A stretch of 64,000 nt of DNA from Mesorhizobium sp. AR10 (lineage in GTDB: Bacteria > Pseudomonadota > Alphaproteobacteria > Rhizobiales > Rhizobiaceae). Location of the stretch: positions 3,078,001 to 3,142,000 of the forward strand of contig NZ_CP080524.1 in NCBI RefSeq assembly GCF_024746795.1. The letters run 5' to 3'. Position 1 is the stretch's first letter; each line of letters starts with the position of its first letter. The position numbers and the translations under genes are program-made. Under the pieces are notes generated by a model. It saw only the letters and a program-made list of their open reading frames with translations, made no database searches and was not told the DNA's origin. Positions 1 through 9,308 of the stretch are shown in pieces.

Positions 1-909
1 GAAGGTCGCGGTGACGTAGACATCGCCGACCGCCATCGAGCCGACGATTGCCGGCCCGACTGTCGGCAACGCAAAGATGATCGCTGTTTCGATCTCGCCG
101 GTCAGCATGTAGGGCAGCACCACGCCCTGATACATGACGAGCGGATGCAACGCATTCGGCACGGCATGGCGCATCACCACTGCACTGCCGCTCAGCCCCT
201 TGGCGCGGGCCGTCTCGACATACTGGGCATTCAGCGTATCGAGCAGATTGCCGCGCATGACGCGCATGTTGTAGGCAAGCCCGCCAAAAGTTGCGATCGC
301 AACGACCGGCCATACATGTTTGACGAGATCGACGAACTTGGCCCACGACCATGGCGCTCCGCCATATTGCGGCGAGAAGAAGCTGCCGATCTCGGACACG
401 TTGAACTTGAAGACCAGAAGATAGACGATGATCAGCGCCATCAGGAAGCGTGGCACCGTCATGCCGAGGAAGGCGACGGTCGAAAGCACGCTGTCGACCC
501 AGCTATATTGCCTGGTCGCCGCCCATATGCCGAAGCCGATGCCGAGCACGGAGGCGAGGAGATGGCAGACCAGGGCCAGAAGCAACGTGCGCGGCAAGCG
601 TTCGCCGACCACATCGGCGACCGGCTTGTTGTAGTAGAGGCTGTAGCCGAAATCGCCGCGGGTGACGATGCCGCCGATCCAGTTGAAATACTGAACCAGC
701 ATCGGTTTATCGAGCCCGTGCTCGATCCGGTAGGCCTGCGCCTGCGCATCGGCCTCGGCGAAGGAGGCTCCGCCCTGATTGATGAGCTGGGAGCGAATGT
801 AGTCGGCATAGTCGCCCGGTGGTGCCTGGATGATGGCGAAAGTGACCGCGCTCAGGATGACCAGCACTGGTATGGCTGAGGCTATGCGCACGAGCAGGAA
901 ACGTAGCAT
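1..909 (-). CDS. agpB: Peptide/oligosaccharide-type ABC transporter permease, AgpB-like (3' end cut by window edge)
   Basis: Inner-membrane permease of the DppB/OppB family; reads leftward from ATG at 909 and is still open at base 1, so about 303 residues are visible. The start MLRFLLVRIASAIPVLVILS is the usual first membrane segment of the family, and the cytoplasmic EAA loop is seen as YVETARAKGLSGSAVVMRHA near the C-terminal part. It follows the binding-protein gene in the same direction. The pairing with a GH4 alpha-galactosidase and an AraC regulator matches the Sinorhizobium meliloti agp locus, where a peptide-type transporter imports melibiose and raffinose. Family is secure; the substrate is inferred from neighbours. 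Confidence 0.85.
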   Translation of the reverse strand, partial: MLRFLLVRIASAIPVLVILSAVTFAIIQAPPGDYADYIRSQLINQGGASFAEADAQAQAYRIEHGLDKPMLVQYFNWIGGIVTRGDFGYSLYYNKPVADVVGERLPRTLLLALVCHLLASVLGIGFGIWAATRQYSWVDSVLSTVAFLGMTVPRFLMALIIVYLLVFKFNVSEIGSFFSPQYGGAPWSWAKFVDLVKHVWPVVAIATFGGLAYNMRVMRGNLLDTLNAQYVETARAKGLSGSAVVMRHAVPNALHPLVMYQGVVLPYMLTGEIETAIIFALPTVGPAIVGSMAVGDVYVTATF

Positions 910-970
910 CGGACGGTTCGCTTCTCTTTTGCAGCAGTTGCTCCTCGTGGGCGCAGCCGGCGTTTCTTTT

Positions 971-999
971 TTCCGGCCGCGCCCGCGGCGCGGCCGGAA
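971..999 (-). terminator. Perfect GC-rich stem-loop between agpA and agpB
   Basis: Two 13-base arms, TTCCGGCCGCGCC (971-983) and GGCGCGGCCGGAA (987-999), are exact inverted repeats around a 3-base loop. On the transcribed strand the hairpin is followed by A residues, not U, so it is not a textbook intrinsic terminator. It lies 24 bases after the agpA stop and 61 bases before the agpB start, a position suited to protecting the upstream mRNA or attenuating the downstream genes. Confidence 0.7.
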
Positions 1000-1023
1000 G
1001 GTCGCTTCGTCTGGGAGGAAACC

Positions 1024-3108
1024 TTAATTCATCGGCCCCTTGTCTCCGGGCTTGCCGGGGAGTTGCTCAGGGAACAGCTCATACTTGCCCTGTTTGTCCG
1101 CCGCGACGAAGACGCGTTCCCGGATGATCGAGTCTTCGGCCCAGTTGAACATGAAGATCGGCGTACCCTGCGGGATGTTCGAGAAGCGCTTGTTGATGAT
1201 CAGCGCGCCCGGATATTCCGTCAGGCCGACATTGTAGACGTGTTCCGTCGAGATTTTCTGGAACTGCTTCATCAGGCTGGCGCGTTCGTCATTGTCCTGC
1301 GTGGCGACGAACTTGTTGACGATGTCGACGAGATCCTTCTCGAACGGCATCAGGTCGACCTCGCCGCTTTCCGGCGCGCGGTGGTTCCAGCTGGTCTTCG
1401 GGCCGACAGGAGCCAACTGCTCGGTGTTCTGCACGACAGAGGTGAGCTCCTGGTCGTTACGCCGTACCAGCCAGTCGAAGCGGCCGGAATATTGTGAGGC
1501 GTCGCGCTGGGTGCCGTCGAGCCCGTTGAGGACAATGCGCAGGCCAAGCTTTTCCATCTGGCCGACGACACCTTCGGCGAGACTCTTGTCGGTGGTGTAG
1601 TCGTTGTTGACCAGCATCACGATCTCGACATTCTTGCCGCCCGCGGTGCCAGCCGGGAAGTTCACGAAGCCATCTCCGTCCGTATCCTTCAGACCTGCCT
1701 TGGCGAGTTCCGCCTTGGCGCCTGCAAGATCGAATGGGTAGTAGACGGTCGAATCCCGGTCATAGAAGCTTGTGCCAGAAGAGAGACCGCCCGGATAGAT
1801 CGCGGTGAACGGACCCTTGACCAGCGAGTCACCGAGCGCCTTGCGGTCGAGTGCCATGGTGACGGCCTTGCGGAAATCCTCGTTGCGATTCAGCTCGCGG
1901 ATCGCTTGCCCGCGTTCGTCCGGATTGCCCCAGCCATTGGCGGAGAAGTTCATGCGCAGATTGTAGCCGATCAGGCGCGGGCCGAAGGCGAGACGGGCCG
2001 GCGCGTCCTTTTCCGCCGCACGCTTTAGCGAGGCGACAAAGTTTTCGGGCTGCTCGAGGTTCGAGAAGTCGGCGGCGCCCGCCACGGCCTGGACGTCGCG
2101 GTCCGCCCAGGTCGAGAGCTTGTAGTGCAGCTCGTTGAGGTAAGGCAGCTGATTGCCCTTCTCGTCGACCTTCCAGTAGTAGGGATTGCGCCGCATGACG
2201 ACGATATCGTCCGGCCGGTATTCGACCGGCACCCAGGCGCCCATCACCGGCATGTTCATATATCCCGGCGGGAAGGCGTTCTTGAACTGCTCGTAGGTGT
2301 TCTTCGAATATTTCGGGTGTTGCGGCTTCAAAATATGCGCGGGGCCGGGGCAAAAGGTGCCGTAAGCCATGGCATAGAGATATTGCTTCGGGAAGGCTTC
2401 CTTGAAAGTCCACTCGACGGTGTAGTCGTCGATTTTCTTCAGCGTCGTGCCGACGCCGAAGGTTTCCTGGGTGGCACCGTTGAGCGGCGACACGTTCCGG
2501 TCGACGACCTCGTCATCCCAGTAGAACATGACGTCGTCGGCATTGAACGGAACGCCGTCTGACCATTTGGCGCCTTCGACCAGGTGCATCGTCAGCGTGT
2601 GGCCGTCCGCCGACCAGTCCCAGCTCTTGGCAAGGTTCGGCAGCGGCTCGGTGTCCTTGGCCTCGACCTGGAACAGTGGTGCGGTGCGCGTCAGGCATTC
2701 GGAAAGGCCGATATCGATGCCGCCCCAGCCTTGCGTCTGGCCGGCACCATAGTTCCAGCCTTCCGGCCGGCCGCCGATGACATGGCGCATCGTATCGCCA
2801 TAGACGCCGATGCCGTCCGCCATGTTGCCGGTCTTGAAGACCAGCGGCTCTTTCGGCAGCCGATCCAAGACCGGCGGCAACGCACCGGTCTTGACGTATT
2901 TCTCGGTGACCCAATCGGGCTCATGGTATTCGGGAAGCGCCTTGAACTCCAGGATGGAGTCACGCGCCACATACTTGATCTTGCCCTCGGCGGGAAACTG
3001 CGCCGGCACTGGCGGCACCGTCGGTTCGGATGCGTATGCATTCAACGCCGAAGCGGACACGCTCAGCGCCAGCCCTGCAAGAATGCCGATGTTGCGGAAA
3101 TTCGTCAT
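1024..3108 (-). CDS. agpA: Periplasmic alpha-galactoside-binding protein, SBP family 5 (AgpA-like)
   Basis: Solute-binding protein of the DppA/OppA type (SBP_bac_5), 694 residues, longer than typical dipeptide-binding proteins (about 530). The signal peptide is visible (MTNFRNIGILAGLALSVSAS, then ALNAYA). The ATG at 3108 has a strong Shine-Dalgarno, GGGAGGAG. In S. meliloti AgpA is a peptide-type binding protein needed for melibiose and raffinose use. Here the gene lies 119 bases after an alpha-galactosidase gene and before the permease, which supports the same role. Peptide binding cannot be excluded from sequence alone. Confidence 0.8.
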   Translation of the reverse strand: MTNFRNIGILAGLALSVSASALNAYASEPTVPPVPAQFPAEGKIKYVARDSILEFKALPEYHEPDWVTEKYVKTGALPPVLDRLPKEPLVFKTGNMADGIGVYGDTMRHVIGGRPEGWNYGAGQTQGWGGIDIGLSECLTRTAPLFQVEAKDTEPLPNLAKSWDWSADGHTLTMHLVEGAKWSDGVPFNADDVMFYWDDEVVDRNVSPLNGATQETFGVGTTLKKIDDYTVEWTFKEAFPKQYLYAMAYGTFCPGPAHILKPQHPKYSKNTYEQFKNAFPPGYMNMPVMGAWVPVEYRPDDIVVMRRNPYYWKVDEKGNQLPYLNELHYKLSTWADRDVQAVAGAADFSNLEQPENFVASLKRAAEKDAPARLAFGPRLIGYNLRMNFSANGWGNPDERGQAIRELNRNEDFRKAVTMALDRKALGDSLVKGPFTAIYPGGLSSGTSFYDRDSTVYYPFDLAGAKAELAKAGLKDTDGDGFVNFPAGTAGGKNVEIVMLVNNDYTTDKSLAEGVVGQMEKLGLRIVLNGLDGTQRDASQYSGRFDWLVRRNDQELTSVVQNTEQLAPVGPKTSWNHRAPESGEVDLMPFEKDLVDIVNKFVATQDNDERASLMKQFQKISTEHVYNVGLTEYPGALIINKRFSNIPQGTPIFMFNWAEDSIIRERVFVAADKQGKYELFPEQLPGKPGDKGPMN

Positions 3109-3227
3109 CGTTTCTCCTCCCTATTGTTCCAGAGCGCGCTTACGCCGCTCCATTTCTCCTCGATATGTGCTGACCGTGCGCGCGGTGATCCCCCCGAAAA
3201 TCCGTCGCAAACCGTCCTGTCTGACAC

Positions 3228-4694
3228 TCAGACGGCCTGCTTGAGGGCCGCTTTTTCGGCGCGCAGTTCCTCGATCGAGCGGACGTTGCGCCGCGCAGCA
3301 CCTGCCCATTCGCGGGTCTGGATCCTGGATTTCGAAAGCCGCTCCTTCGCAGCCGGAATTGCATGGGCGTATTGCGGCAGCCAGTTGGCCTGGGCGACGA
3401 CCATCTCGTCGACCATTTGCCAAACCTCTTCCGGCGTCGAGACGGCGCCGACCAGCGGGTCGTGCAGGACCGCGAGCTTCAGCAGGTCGATATCGCCGCT
3501 GATGGCCGCATGAACGGACATGCGCTGAACGTTGATCGAAGAAATGCAGGTAGCGGCGCAGGCTTCCGGCAACGTGATATCAGAGGCCATGTTGATGCCG
3601 AAGCGATCGACGAAGCCCGGCGACTCGATGATCGCGTCCTGCGGCAGGTTGGTGATGACGCCATTGTTCTTGACGTTGAAATGGCCGCGATATGTGCGGT
3701 TCGTCTCCAGCGCTTCCAGAATGTGGCTGGCATGCTCGTTGGAGCGCTTGGAAGGATCGATCGGTCTCGCGGCAGAGTCGAGAAACTGCGGAAATTCCGT
3801 CTCGAACCAGTTGCGCGTTTCGGTCGAGTGGCGAAGGTAGCCGCCGGTTTCGCCGTGGATCCAGTCCGACATGTCGATCCAGCGGGTGATTTCGTCTGGC
3901 CGCTTGCGGTACCAGGGCAGATATTCGGAAAGGTGGCCGTTGCTTTCGGTCGAGTAGACGCCGAAGCGCTTCAGGACGTCGATGCGCAGTTTTTCCTGCC
4001 GCGAAAAAACCGGGTGCGCTTCGAAAGCCGCAATCAACTCGTCCTTGCCGATCTTGCGGCCGTTGAGACGCAGATCGATGAACCACGTCTGATGGTTGAT
4101 ACCGGAGCAGACATAGTCGAGTTCGCTATGCGATTTGGCGCCGAGCACTTCGGCGATCTGCTCGGCGCCGTGCTGGACGCCGTGGCAAAGGCCAACGGTA
4201 TCGACCTTGCCATATTCGATCGCCGCCCAGGTGTTCATCGCCATCGGGTTGGCGTAGTTGAGGAATTTCACGCCGGGCTCCGCAAGTTCGCGGATGTCCT
4301 TGCAGAAGTCGAGGATGACCGGGATGTTGCGCTGGCCGTAGAGAATGCCACCGGCGCAGATCGTATCGCCGACACACTGGTCGATGCCATATTTCAAGGG
4401 GATTCGGATGTCGTCGGCATAGGCTTCGAGGCCGCCGACGCGAACGCAGCTGATGACGTAGCGAGCCCCCTCGAGGGCAATGCGGCGATCGGTTGTCGCC
4501 GTGACTTTGGTCGGTAATTTGTTGAATTCGACGATCTTGTCGAGGATCGTCTTGATCATCCCGAGATTGTGTTCGCTAAGGTCGGTCAGCGCGAATTCGA
4601 CATCCCTGAATTCAGGAACGCACAGAATGTCGGTAAACAGCTTCTTGGTGAAGCCGACGCTTCCCGCGCCGATGATGGCGATTTTGAAACTCAT
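3228..4694 (-). CDS. melA: Alpha-galactosidase, glycoside hydrolase family 4 (MelA)
   Basis: NAD- and metal-dependent alpha-galactosidase acting in the cytoplasm on melibiose/raffinose-type sugars; 488 residues. The N-terminal dinucleotide fold is KIAIIGAGSVGFTKKLFTDI. GH4 landmarks include NYANPMAMNTW, the metal-ligand cysteine region GLCHGVQHGAEQ and the metal-ligand histidine in SGINHQTWFIDL. An in-frame ATG 24 codons upstream exists, but the start at 4694 (MSFKIAII) is chosen: it has the Shine-Dalgarno GAGGTGA and puts the nucleotide fold at the N-terminus as in the family. First gene of the leftward agp operon, divergent from the AraC regulator. Confidence 0.9.
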   Translation of the reverse strand: MSFKIAIIGAGSVGFTKKLFTDILCVPEFRDVEFALTDLSEHNLGMIKTILDKIVEFNKLPTKVTATTDRRIALEGARYVISCVRVGGLEAYADDIRIPLKYGIDQCVGDTICAGGILYGQRNIPVILDFCKDIRELAEPGVKFLNYANPMAMNTWAAIEYGKVDTVGLCHGVQHGAEQIAEVLGAKSHSELDYVCSGINHQTWFIDLRLNGRKIGKDELIAAFEAHPVFSRQEKLRIDVLKRFGVYSTESNGHLSEYLPWYRKRPDEITRWIDMSDWIHGETGGYLRHSTETRNWFETEFPQFLDSAARPIDPSKRSNEHASHILEALETNRTYRGHFNVKNNGVITNLPQDAIIESPGFVDRFGINMASDITLPEACAATCISSINVQRMSVHAAISGDIDLLKLAVLHDPLVGAVSTPEEVWQMVDEMVVAQANWLPQYAHAIPAAKERLSKSRIQTREWAGAARRNVRSIEELRAEKAALKQAV

Positions 4695-4900
4695 CACTTC
4701 ACCTCGATCCTGTCGAAATGTTAGGTAAGGGCGACAAAAGGAAATTTGATCCACATGCCGCGGCACGCAGCCACGACAAATTGGAATCCGGCGTCTCCTC
4801 CTGACCGCTCCTCGACCGCGGCTTCTTATGCTTTCGGGAGGGATTATGCGCCTATTCGCGAAAGCGAACAGAGAAGGATTGTGCTTTCAGGGGTAATTTT
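4695..4900. promoter_or_regulatory. Divergent promoter region between melA and the AraC regulator
   Basis: A 206-base gap separates the two divergent starts and must hold both promoters and the activator sites. I see a short dyad, TTCGC-GAAA-GCGAA (4855-4868), 33 bases before the GTG start of the regulator. I could not identify convincing direct-repeat AraC half-sites or -35/-10 boxes. Confidence 0.45.
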
Positions 4901-5776
4901 GTGCTGCAGGAGTTAATCGACACCGGGCCATCGACCAGGGCGGTCTCACTGCCGCGCGGCCGCCAGCGCCTGCACACCATGCCGACGAGCGCGGGCTACG
5001 AAGTGCGCGAGAACGAGATATACGATTGGGACGGGCGCAAGCGTGGTCAGACGCCGTTTACCGTGCTCCAGCATACGATCAGCGGCAGTGGCCGACTGCG
5101 CTACGAGAACCGCAATTACCATTTGCAAAAGGGCGATACGTTGCTGGTGCTGGTGCCGCACAACCATCGCTATTGGCTGGCCAAGGGGGAACGCTGGGAA
5201 TATTTCTGGATATCGATGAACGGCGAGGAAGCGCTGCGCATCCACAAGTCGATCCTCACTGCCGTGGGTCCGGTGATGCGGTTGCAGCCATCGACGATCG
5301 ATCATCTTGCAGACTGCAGCGTGCGCCTCGTCAAGGGCGCGGTCTCGCCTGGAGCTGCTTCGGCCGTGGCCTACGAAGCGGCCATGGCGCTCTACGACGA
5401 TGTCTTTGGCTCGCATACCTTCGCCGACGAGAAGAGCCCCATGCAGCCGGTGGTCGACCATATCAAGGCCAATCTCGACAGGCCGCTACGCGTTGAAGAC
5501 CTCGCCGAGATCAGCGGACTGAGCCGCGCGCATTTCTCGCGCTGCTTCTCCGAGAGCGAAGGTATTCCGCCAGCCGAATACGTGTTGCAGCAGCGACTGC
5601 AGCGAGCGGCGAAATTGTTGACCAAAGCCGACTTCCTGCCGGTGAAGGAGGTGGCCATCATGTGCGGCTTCGAAGATGCCAATTATTTTTCGAAAGTCTT
5701 CCGCCGTCTGTACGGCATCAACCCGACGCAATTCCGCACCACCGGCATGTATGCCAGCGTGGGGAACCACCGCTAG
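4901..5776 (+). CDS. agpT: AraC-family transcriptional activator of alpha-galactoside genes (AgpT-like)
   Basis: 291 residues from a GTG start preceded by AGGGG seven bases upstream. The N-terminal half is a cupin-like sensor (TVLQHTISGSGRLRYENRNY, then a region rich in VLVPHNHRYWLAKGE). The C-terminal 100 residues carry two AraC helix-turn-helix motifs, LRVEDLAEISGLSRAHFSR and VKEVAIMCGFEDANYFSKVF. Divergence from melA-agpA matches the S. meliloti arrangement, where the AraC-like AgpT is needed for alpha-galactoside induction. A downstream ATG at 4979 is an alternative start. Confidence 0.8.
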   Translation: MLQELIDTGPSTRAVSLPRGRQRLHTMPTSAGYEVRENEIYDWDGRKRGQTPFTVLQHTISGSGRLRYENRNYHLQKGDTLLVLVPHNHRYWLAKGERWEYFWISMNGEEALRIHKSILTAVGPVMRLQPSTIDHLADCSVRLVKGAVSPGAASAVAYEAAMALYDDVFGSHTFADEKSPMQPVVDHIKANLDRPLRVEDLAEISGLSRAHFSRCFSESEGIPPAEYVLQQRLQRAAKLLTKADFLPVKEVAIMCGFEDANYFSKVFRRLYGINPTQFRTTGMYASVGNHR

Positions 5777-5845
5777 GCCGGCAGCCTATCGATGACGTTC
5801 CAATCACATGCGGAGTTTTGCCGAAATATCCAACGAGGGCGTCGC

Positions 5846-6853
5846 TCAATTCACGCGCATTTCTGATCCCGCCAGCAGCGGTATCTCAAGTCCCCGCCGC
5901 AATCCCGTCGCAACCACAGACACCCTGAATTTTCCGGCCAGTGCCCGGTCAAATATGGCGCCGACGATGATGTCCGCATCGGCATCGACCTCCTCGCGTA
6001 TGCGGGTGGCGGCCTCGTCGACTTCGAACAATGTCATATCCATACCGCCCGAGATCGAGACCAGGACGCCCTTGGCACCAATCATGGACGCTTCGTCGAG
6101 AAGCGGGTTTGCGATTGCTGCTTCGGCAGCCCTCTTGGCGCGACCATCGCCAGTGGCTTCGCCGGTTCCCATCATCGCGCGGCCCATGTCGCGCATCACC
6201 GACTTCACATCGGCGAAGTCGAGATTGATCAGCCCTTCCTTGACGATGAGATCGGTGATGCAGCCGACGCCCGAATAGAGGACGCGGTCCGCCATGACGA
6301 ACGCGTCCGCGAATGTCGTCTTGGCATCGGCGATCCTGAACAGGTTCTGGTTCGGGATGACGATTACCGTATCGGCGCATTCGCGAAGTCGCTCGATGCC
6401 CTCTTCGGCCGATTGCATCCGGCGTTTTCCCTCGAAGGTGAATGGCTTGGTGACTACAGCCACCGTCAGAATTCCCGCTGCCCGCGCGGCCTGCGCGATA
6501 ACAGGCGCAGCACCCGTTCCGGTTCCGCCCCCCATGCCGGCGGTCACGAAACACATATGCGTTCCCGCCAGATGGTCCATGATCTCGTCGATCGATTCCA
6601 CGGCTGCGGCGCGGCCGACCTCGGGCAGGGAGCCGGCGCCCAGACCTTCCGTGATGTGAGCTCCCAACTGGATCAGCCGCGAGGCCTTCGACATGGTGAG
6701 TGCCTGGGCATCGGTGTTGGCGACGATGAATTCCGCGCCCTGCAGGCCCTCGGCGATCATGTTGTTGACGGCATTGCCGCCACCGCCACCGATCCCGACG
6801 ACCGTTATCTTCGGCCGCATTTCTGAGATTTCCGGCCTCGTCGCGGTGTTCAT
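5846..6853 (-). CDS. ftsZ2: FtsZ2: short second FtsZ-type tubulin homologue
   Basis: 335-residue GTPase of the FtsZ family. The nucleotide P-loop region [14 protein letters not shown], the tubulin signature [10 protein letters not shown] and the T7 synergy loop [13 protein letters not shown] are all intact, so GTP binding and hydrolysis at the filament interface are expected. It ends right after the globular domain ([15 protein letters not shown]) and lacks the long linker and C-terminal peptide of alphaproteobacterial FtsZ. This matches the short FtsZ2 known from S. meliloti. The ATG at 6853 has GGGAG eight bases upstream and was preferred to an ATG 37 codons earlier. No other division genes are nearby. 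Confidence 0.88.
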   Translation of the reverse strand: MNTATRPEISEMRPKITVVGIGGGGGNAVNNMIAEGLQGAEFIVANTDAQALTMSKASRLIQLGAHITEGLGAGSLPEVGRAAAVESIDEIMDHLAGTHMCFVTAGMGGGTGTGAAPVIAQAARAAGILTVAVVTKPFTFEGKRRMQSAEEGIERLRECADTVIVIPNQNLFRIADAKTTFADAFVMADRVLYSGVGCITDLIVKEGLINLDFADVKSVMRDMGRAMMGTGEATGDGRAKRAAEAAIANPLLDEASMIGAKGVLVSISGGMDMTLFEVDEAATRIREEVDADADIIVGAIFDRALAGKFRVSVVATGLRRGLEIPLLAGSEMRVN

Positions 6854-7165
6854 TGCCGTTTCTCCCTGGAATGCGCCAGCGCAGTGGTCGGTGGAGGCTT
6901 GTTCCGATACCGCACGAAAACCTTGAACGGTGGCGGTGCGAATCAGGACAACCCAGTGTGACACAGGGAATCAGAGGGCGGAGTAGGCCGCAAGTGGGCG
7001 ATGTGCCTCGCGACCGTTCCGCGGCAACGGTTCGGCGTGTCCGTTGCGCTTTTATCGCGATCTGGCCGGTTTTCGCTGCAACCATCCATGCGTCGCGTCC
7101 GAATGGCGCTGGCGAGGAGGGTCAGATCCGGGCGCGGACGAAATCCGTTCTTGTGCGTCGCGACA
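6854..7165. other. Non-coding gap upstream of ftsZ2
   Basis: 312 bases between the ftsZ2 start and the stop of the next leftward gene. It presumably holds the ftsZ2 promoter. I see no gene, repeat or clear promoter boxes in it. Confidence 0.5.
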
Positions 7166-8812
7166 TCATGTCTCCCGTGCCGCCGGCAGTCGCATGCTCA
7201 GTTCATCGACAAGGACGCGCTTGTTTTCCGAATAGTCGATGGGGACGACGACAAGATGGACGCCGCCGCCAGCGAATGCCTTCTCCAGAGAGGATCGGAG
7301 TTCACCGATGGCGTCGACCCTCGTTCCCTTGGCGCCATAGGCCTCGGCGTACTTGACGAAGTCAGGGTTGCCGAAGGTCATGCCGAAATCGGGAAACTGG
7401 TCGACCGCCTGCTTCCAGCGGATCATGCCGAAGGCGTTGTCCTCGATGATCAGGACGACCAGGTTGAGCCCGAGCCTGACGGCGGTTTCCAGCCCCTGGC
7501 TGTTCATCATGAAGCCGCCGTCGCCGCAGACGGCCATGACGCGGCGCTCGGGGTACAGCATGGCGGCCGTCATCGCTGACGGCAGGCCCGCACCCATGGT
7601 CGCCAGGGCGTTGTCGAGCAGGAGCGTGTTGGCGACACGTGTGCGGTAGTTGCGCGCAAACCAGATCTTGTACATGCCGTTGTCGAGGGCCAAAATACCG
7701 TCTGCCGGCATGACCGCGCGCACGTCATGGACAAGGCGCTGCGGCGTGAAGAGGTCTTCCGTCGCGCGTGCGGCAATCCGGTTCAAAATGCCTTCGCGCA
7801 GCGGCAACAGGGCTTGCGCGTTGGGGATCTTGCCTTCGACGCGATCCGCCAGCAGCCTGAGCGAAGGGCCAATGTCGCCAACAACCTCCGTCTGCGGAAA
7901 ATAGACCTGCTCGACATTGGCGGGTTGGTAGCTGACATGGATTACCTTCGGCCCGCCGGCGCCCATGATGAAGGGCGGCTTCTCGATTGTGTCGTGGCCG
8001 ATGGTGATGATGAGGTCGGCTCGTTCTATGGCCTCGTGCACATAGTCGCGCTCGGAGAGTGCCGCCGTGCCCATGTAAAGCTCGGTTCCGCCAGGCACCG
8101 TGCCTTTGCCCATCTGCGTGGTGAAATAGGGGATGCCGGTTCGCAGCACGAACTGGGCGAGATCGGAGGTCGAGCGCGGCCGCGAGGCGGCGGCACCGAG
8201 CATCGCCAGCGGACGCTGGGCTTGCATGATCATTTGCGCAGCGCGGTCGAGGGCGAACGGGCTCGCCAGAGGGAGTTCGACCGGGTGCGGCGGTATCAGC
8301 ACCGGTTGCTCGCATGCCTCGGCCGCGATGTCTTCGGGTAGTTCCAGATGCACCGGCCCCGGACGCTCCTCCTCGGCAATGCGGAACGCTTCGCGTACCA
8401 CGGCCGGGATCGTCTTAGGCGAGATGATCTGGCGTGAAAGCTTGGTCAGCGGCTTCATCGCGGCGACGATGTCAACAATCTGGAAGCGCGCCTGGCGCGA
8501 CGACCGGATACCCTTCTGCCCGGTGATCATGATCATCGGCATCGCGCCAAGCAGCGCATAGGCCGCACCAGTCGTCAGGTTCAGGGCACCGGGCCCGAGC
8601 GTGGTGATGCAAACCCCGGGTCTGCCGGTGAGCCTTCCGTAAGTGGCCGCCATGAACGCCGCCGCCTGCTCATGGCGGGTCAGGATGAGCTGGATCGACG
8701 ATTTGCGAATGGATTCGACGACGTCCAGGTTTTCTTCGCCCGGAATCCCGAAGATGCGATCGACGCCCTCATTCTCGAGTGCGGCGACGAGCAGGTCAGA
8801 ACCCTTGTACAT
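7166..8812 (-). CDS. ThDP-dependent acetolactate synthase large subunit-like enzyme
   Basis: 548 residues. The ThDP-enzyme layout is complete: an N-terminal PYR domain with the catalytic-glutamate region TRHEQAAAFMAATYGRLTG, a central domain, and a C-terminal PP domain with the ThDP/Mg motif starting GDGGFMMNSQGLETA and ending VLIIEDNAFG. This is the AlsS/IlvB branch (two pyruvate to 2-acetolactate), but no small regulatory subunit is adjacent, so it may be catabolic or act on a related 2-oxo acid. The ATG at 8812 follows AGGAGGTG seven bases upstream. Product assigned by family; substrate uncertain. Confidence 0.75.
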   Translation of the reverse strand: MYKGSDLLVAALENEGVDRIFGIPGEENLDVVESIRKSSIQLILTRHEQAAAFMAATYGRLTGRPGVCITTLGPGALNLTTGAAYALLGAMPMIMITGQKGIRSSRQARFQIVDIVAAMKPLTKLSRQIISPKTIPAVVREAFRIAEEERPGPVHLELPEDIAAEACEQPVLIPPHPVELPLASPFALDRAAQMIMQAQRPLAMLGAAASRPRSTSDLAQFVLRTGIPYFTTQMGKGTVPGGTELYMGTAALSERDYVHEAIERADLIITIGHDTIEKPPFIMGAGGPKVIHVSYQPANVEQVYFPQTEVVGDIGPSLRLLADRVEGKIPNAQALLPLREGILNRIAARATEDLFTPQRLVHDVRAVMPADGILALDNGMYKIWFARNYRTRVANTLLLDNALATMGAGLPSAMTAAMLYPERRVMAVCGDGGFMMNSQGLETAVRLGLNLVVLIIEDNAFGMIRWKQAVDQFPDFGMTFGNPDFVKYAEAYGAKGTRVDAIGELRSSLEKAFAGGGVHLVVVPIDYSENKRVLVDELSMRLPAARET

Positions 8813-9163
8813 GGAAGCACCTCCTGGAATGAGTGCGAAGCTGTGGCGGACCATATCGGAGACAGATCAAACATACGCCGGTAAAGCCGTACAGCGAGGC
8901 GCACTCGCCGCCAACATCCCTTGTGCGTCCGATGGGGCGGCGGCGCAGGTTTGCGGACGAGCACATCGAGGTTATACCGGGGACGTCGGGCAGGGTGAGG
9001 TCCGGTGCTTTGTCACAACTGAACTCGTTCATGTGGGCGAATGAACGGACCAAGTGAGACATTTTATGATCGATAAAAATTCAACCGAATCAGTAGGTTT
9101 TGTCATTTCAGCGTTTCGAGGCTGTTCGACCGGCAGAGGCGTCCGCAGTGTTTTGAACATCAA
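8813..9163. other. Non-coding gap between the acetolactate synthase-like gene and the first polyol operon
   Basis: The stretch must contain the leftward promoter of the ThDP enzyme. Its right end is AT-rich and leads into the rightward promoter at 9164. I see no gene or repeat here. Confidence 0.5.
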
Positions 9164-9192
9164 TTGACGTTAATTTAACATCCCTATATGGT
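9164..9192 (+). promoter_or_regulatory. Sigma70 promoter with internal operator, first polyol operon
   Basis: -35 TTGACG (9164-9169), 17-base spacer, -10 TATGGT (9187-9192). The spacer contains the inverted repeat GTTAA-T-TTAAC (9169-9179). The same -35/operator/-10 arrangement recurs at 13545-13573 before the ery operon, so the two are probably controlled by one regulator that blocks RNA polymerase. Confidence 0.7.
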
Positions 9193-9308
9193 TCATTTCG
9201 GCCGGCACGGTGCCGATTCCATTCTTGTATCCCGTCTGCTCATTGGTTGTCGTTATCCATGCGAAGCCGCTGCATCGAGAAATCCATGACGACGAGAGGG
9301 CAGTAACC

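Noticed and set aside
971..999. Perfect hairpin as a classical intrinsic terminator of agpA
   Set aside because: On the transcribed strand the stem is followed by A residues rather than U, and the operon continues into the permease.
4695..4766. Upstream ATG at 4766 as the melA start
   Set aside because: It adds 24 residues without family similarity before the dinucleotide fold, while 4694 has a good ribosome-binding site.
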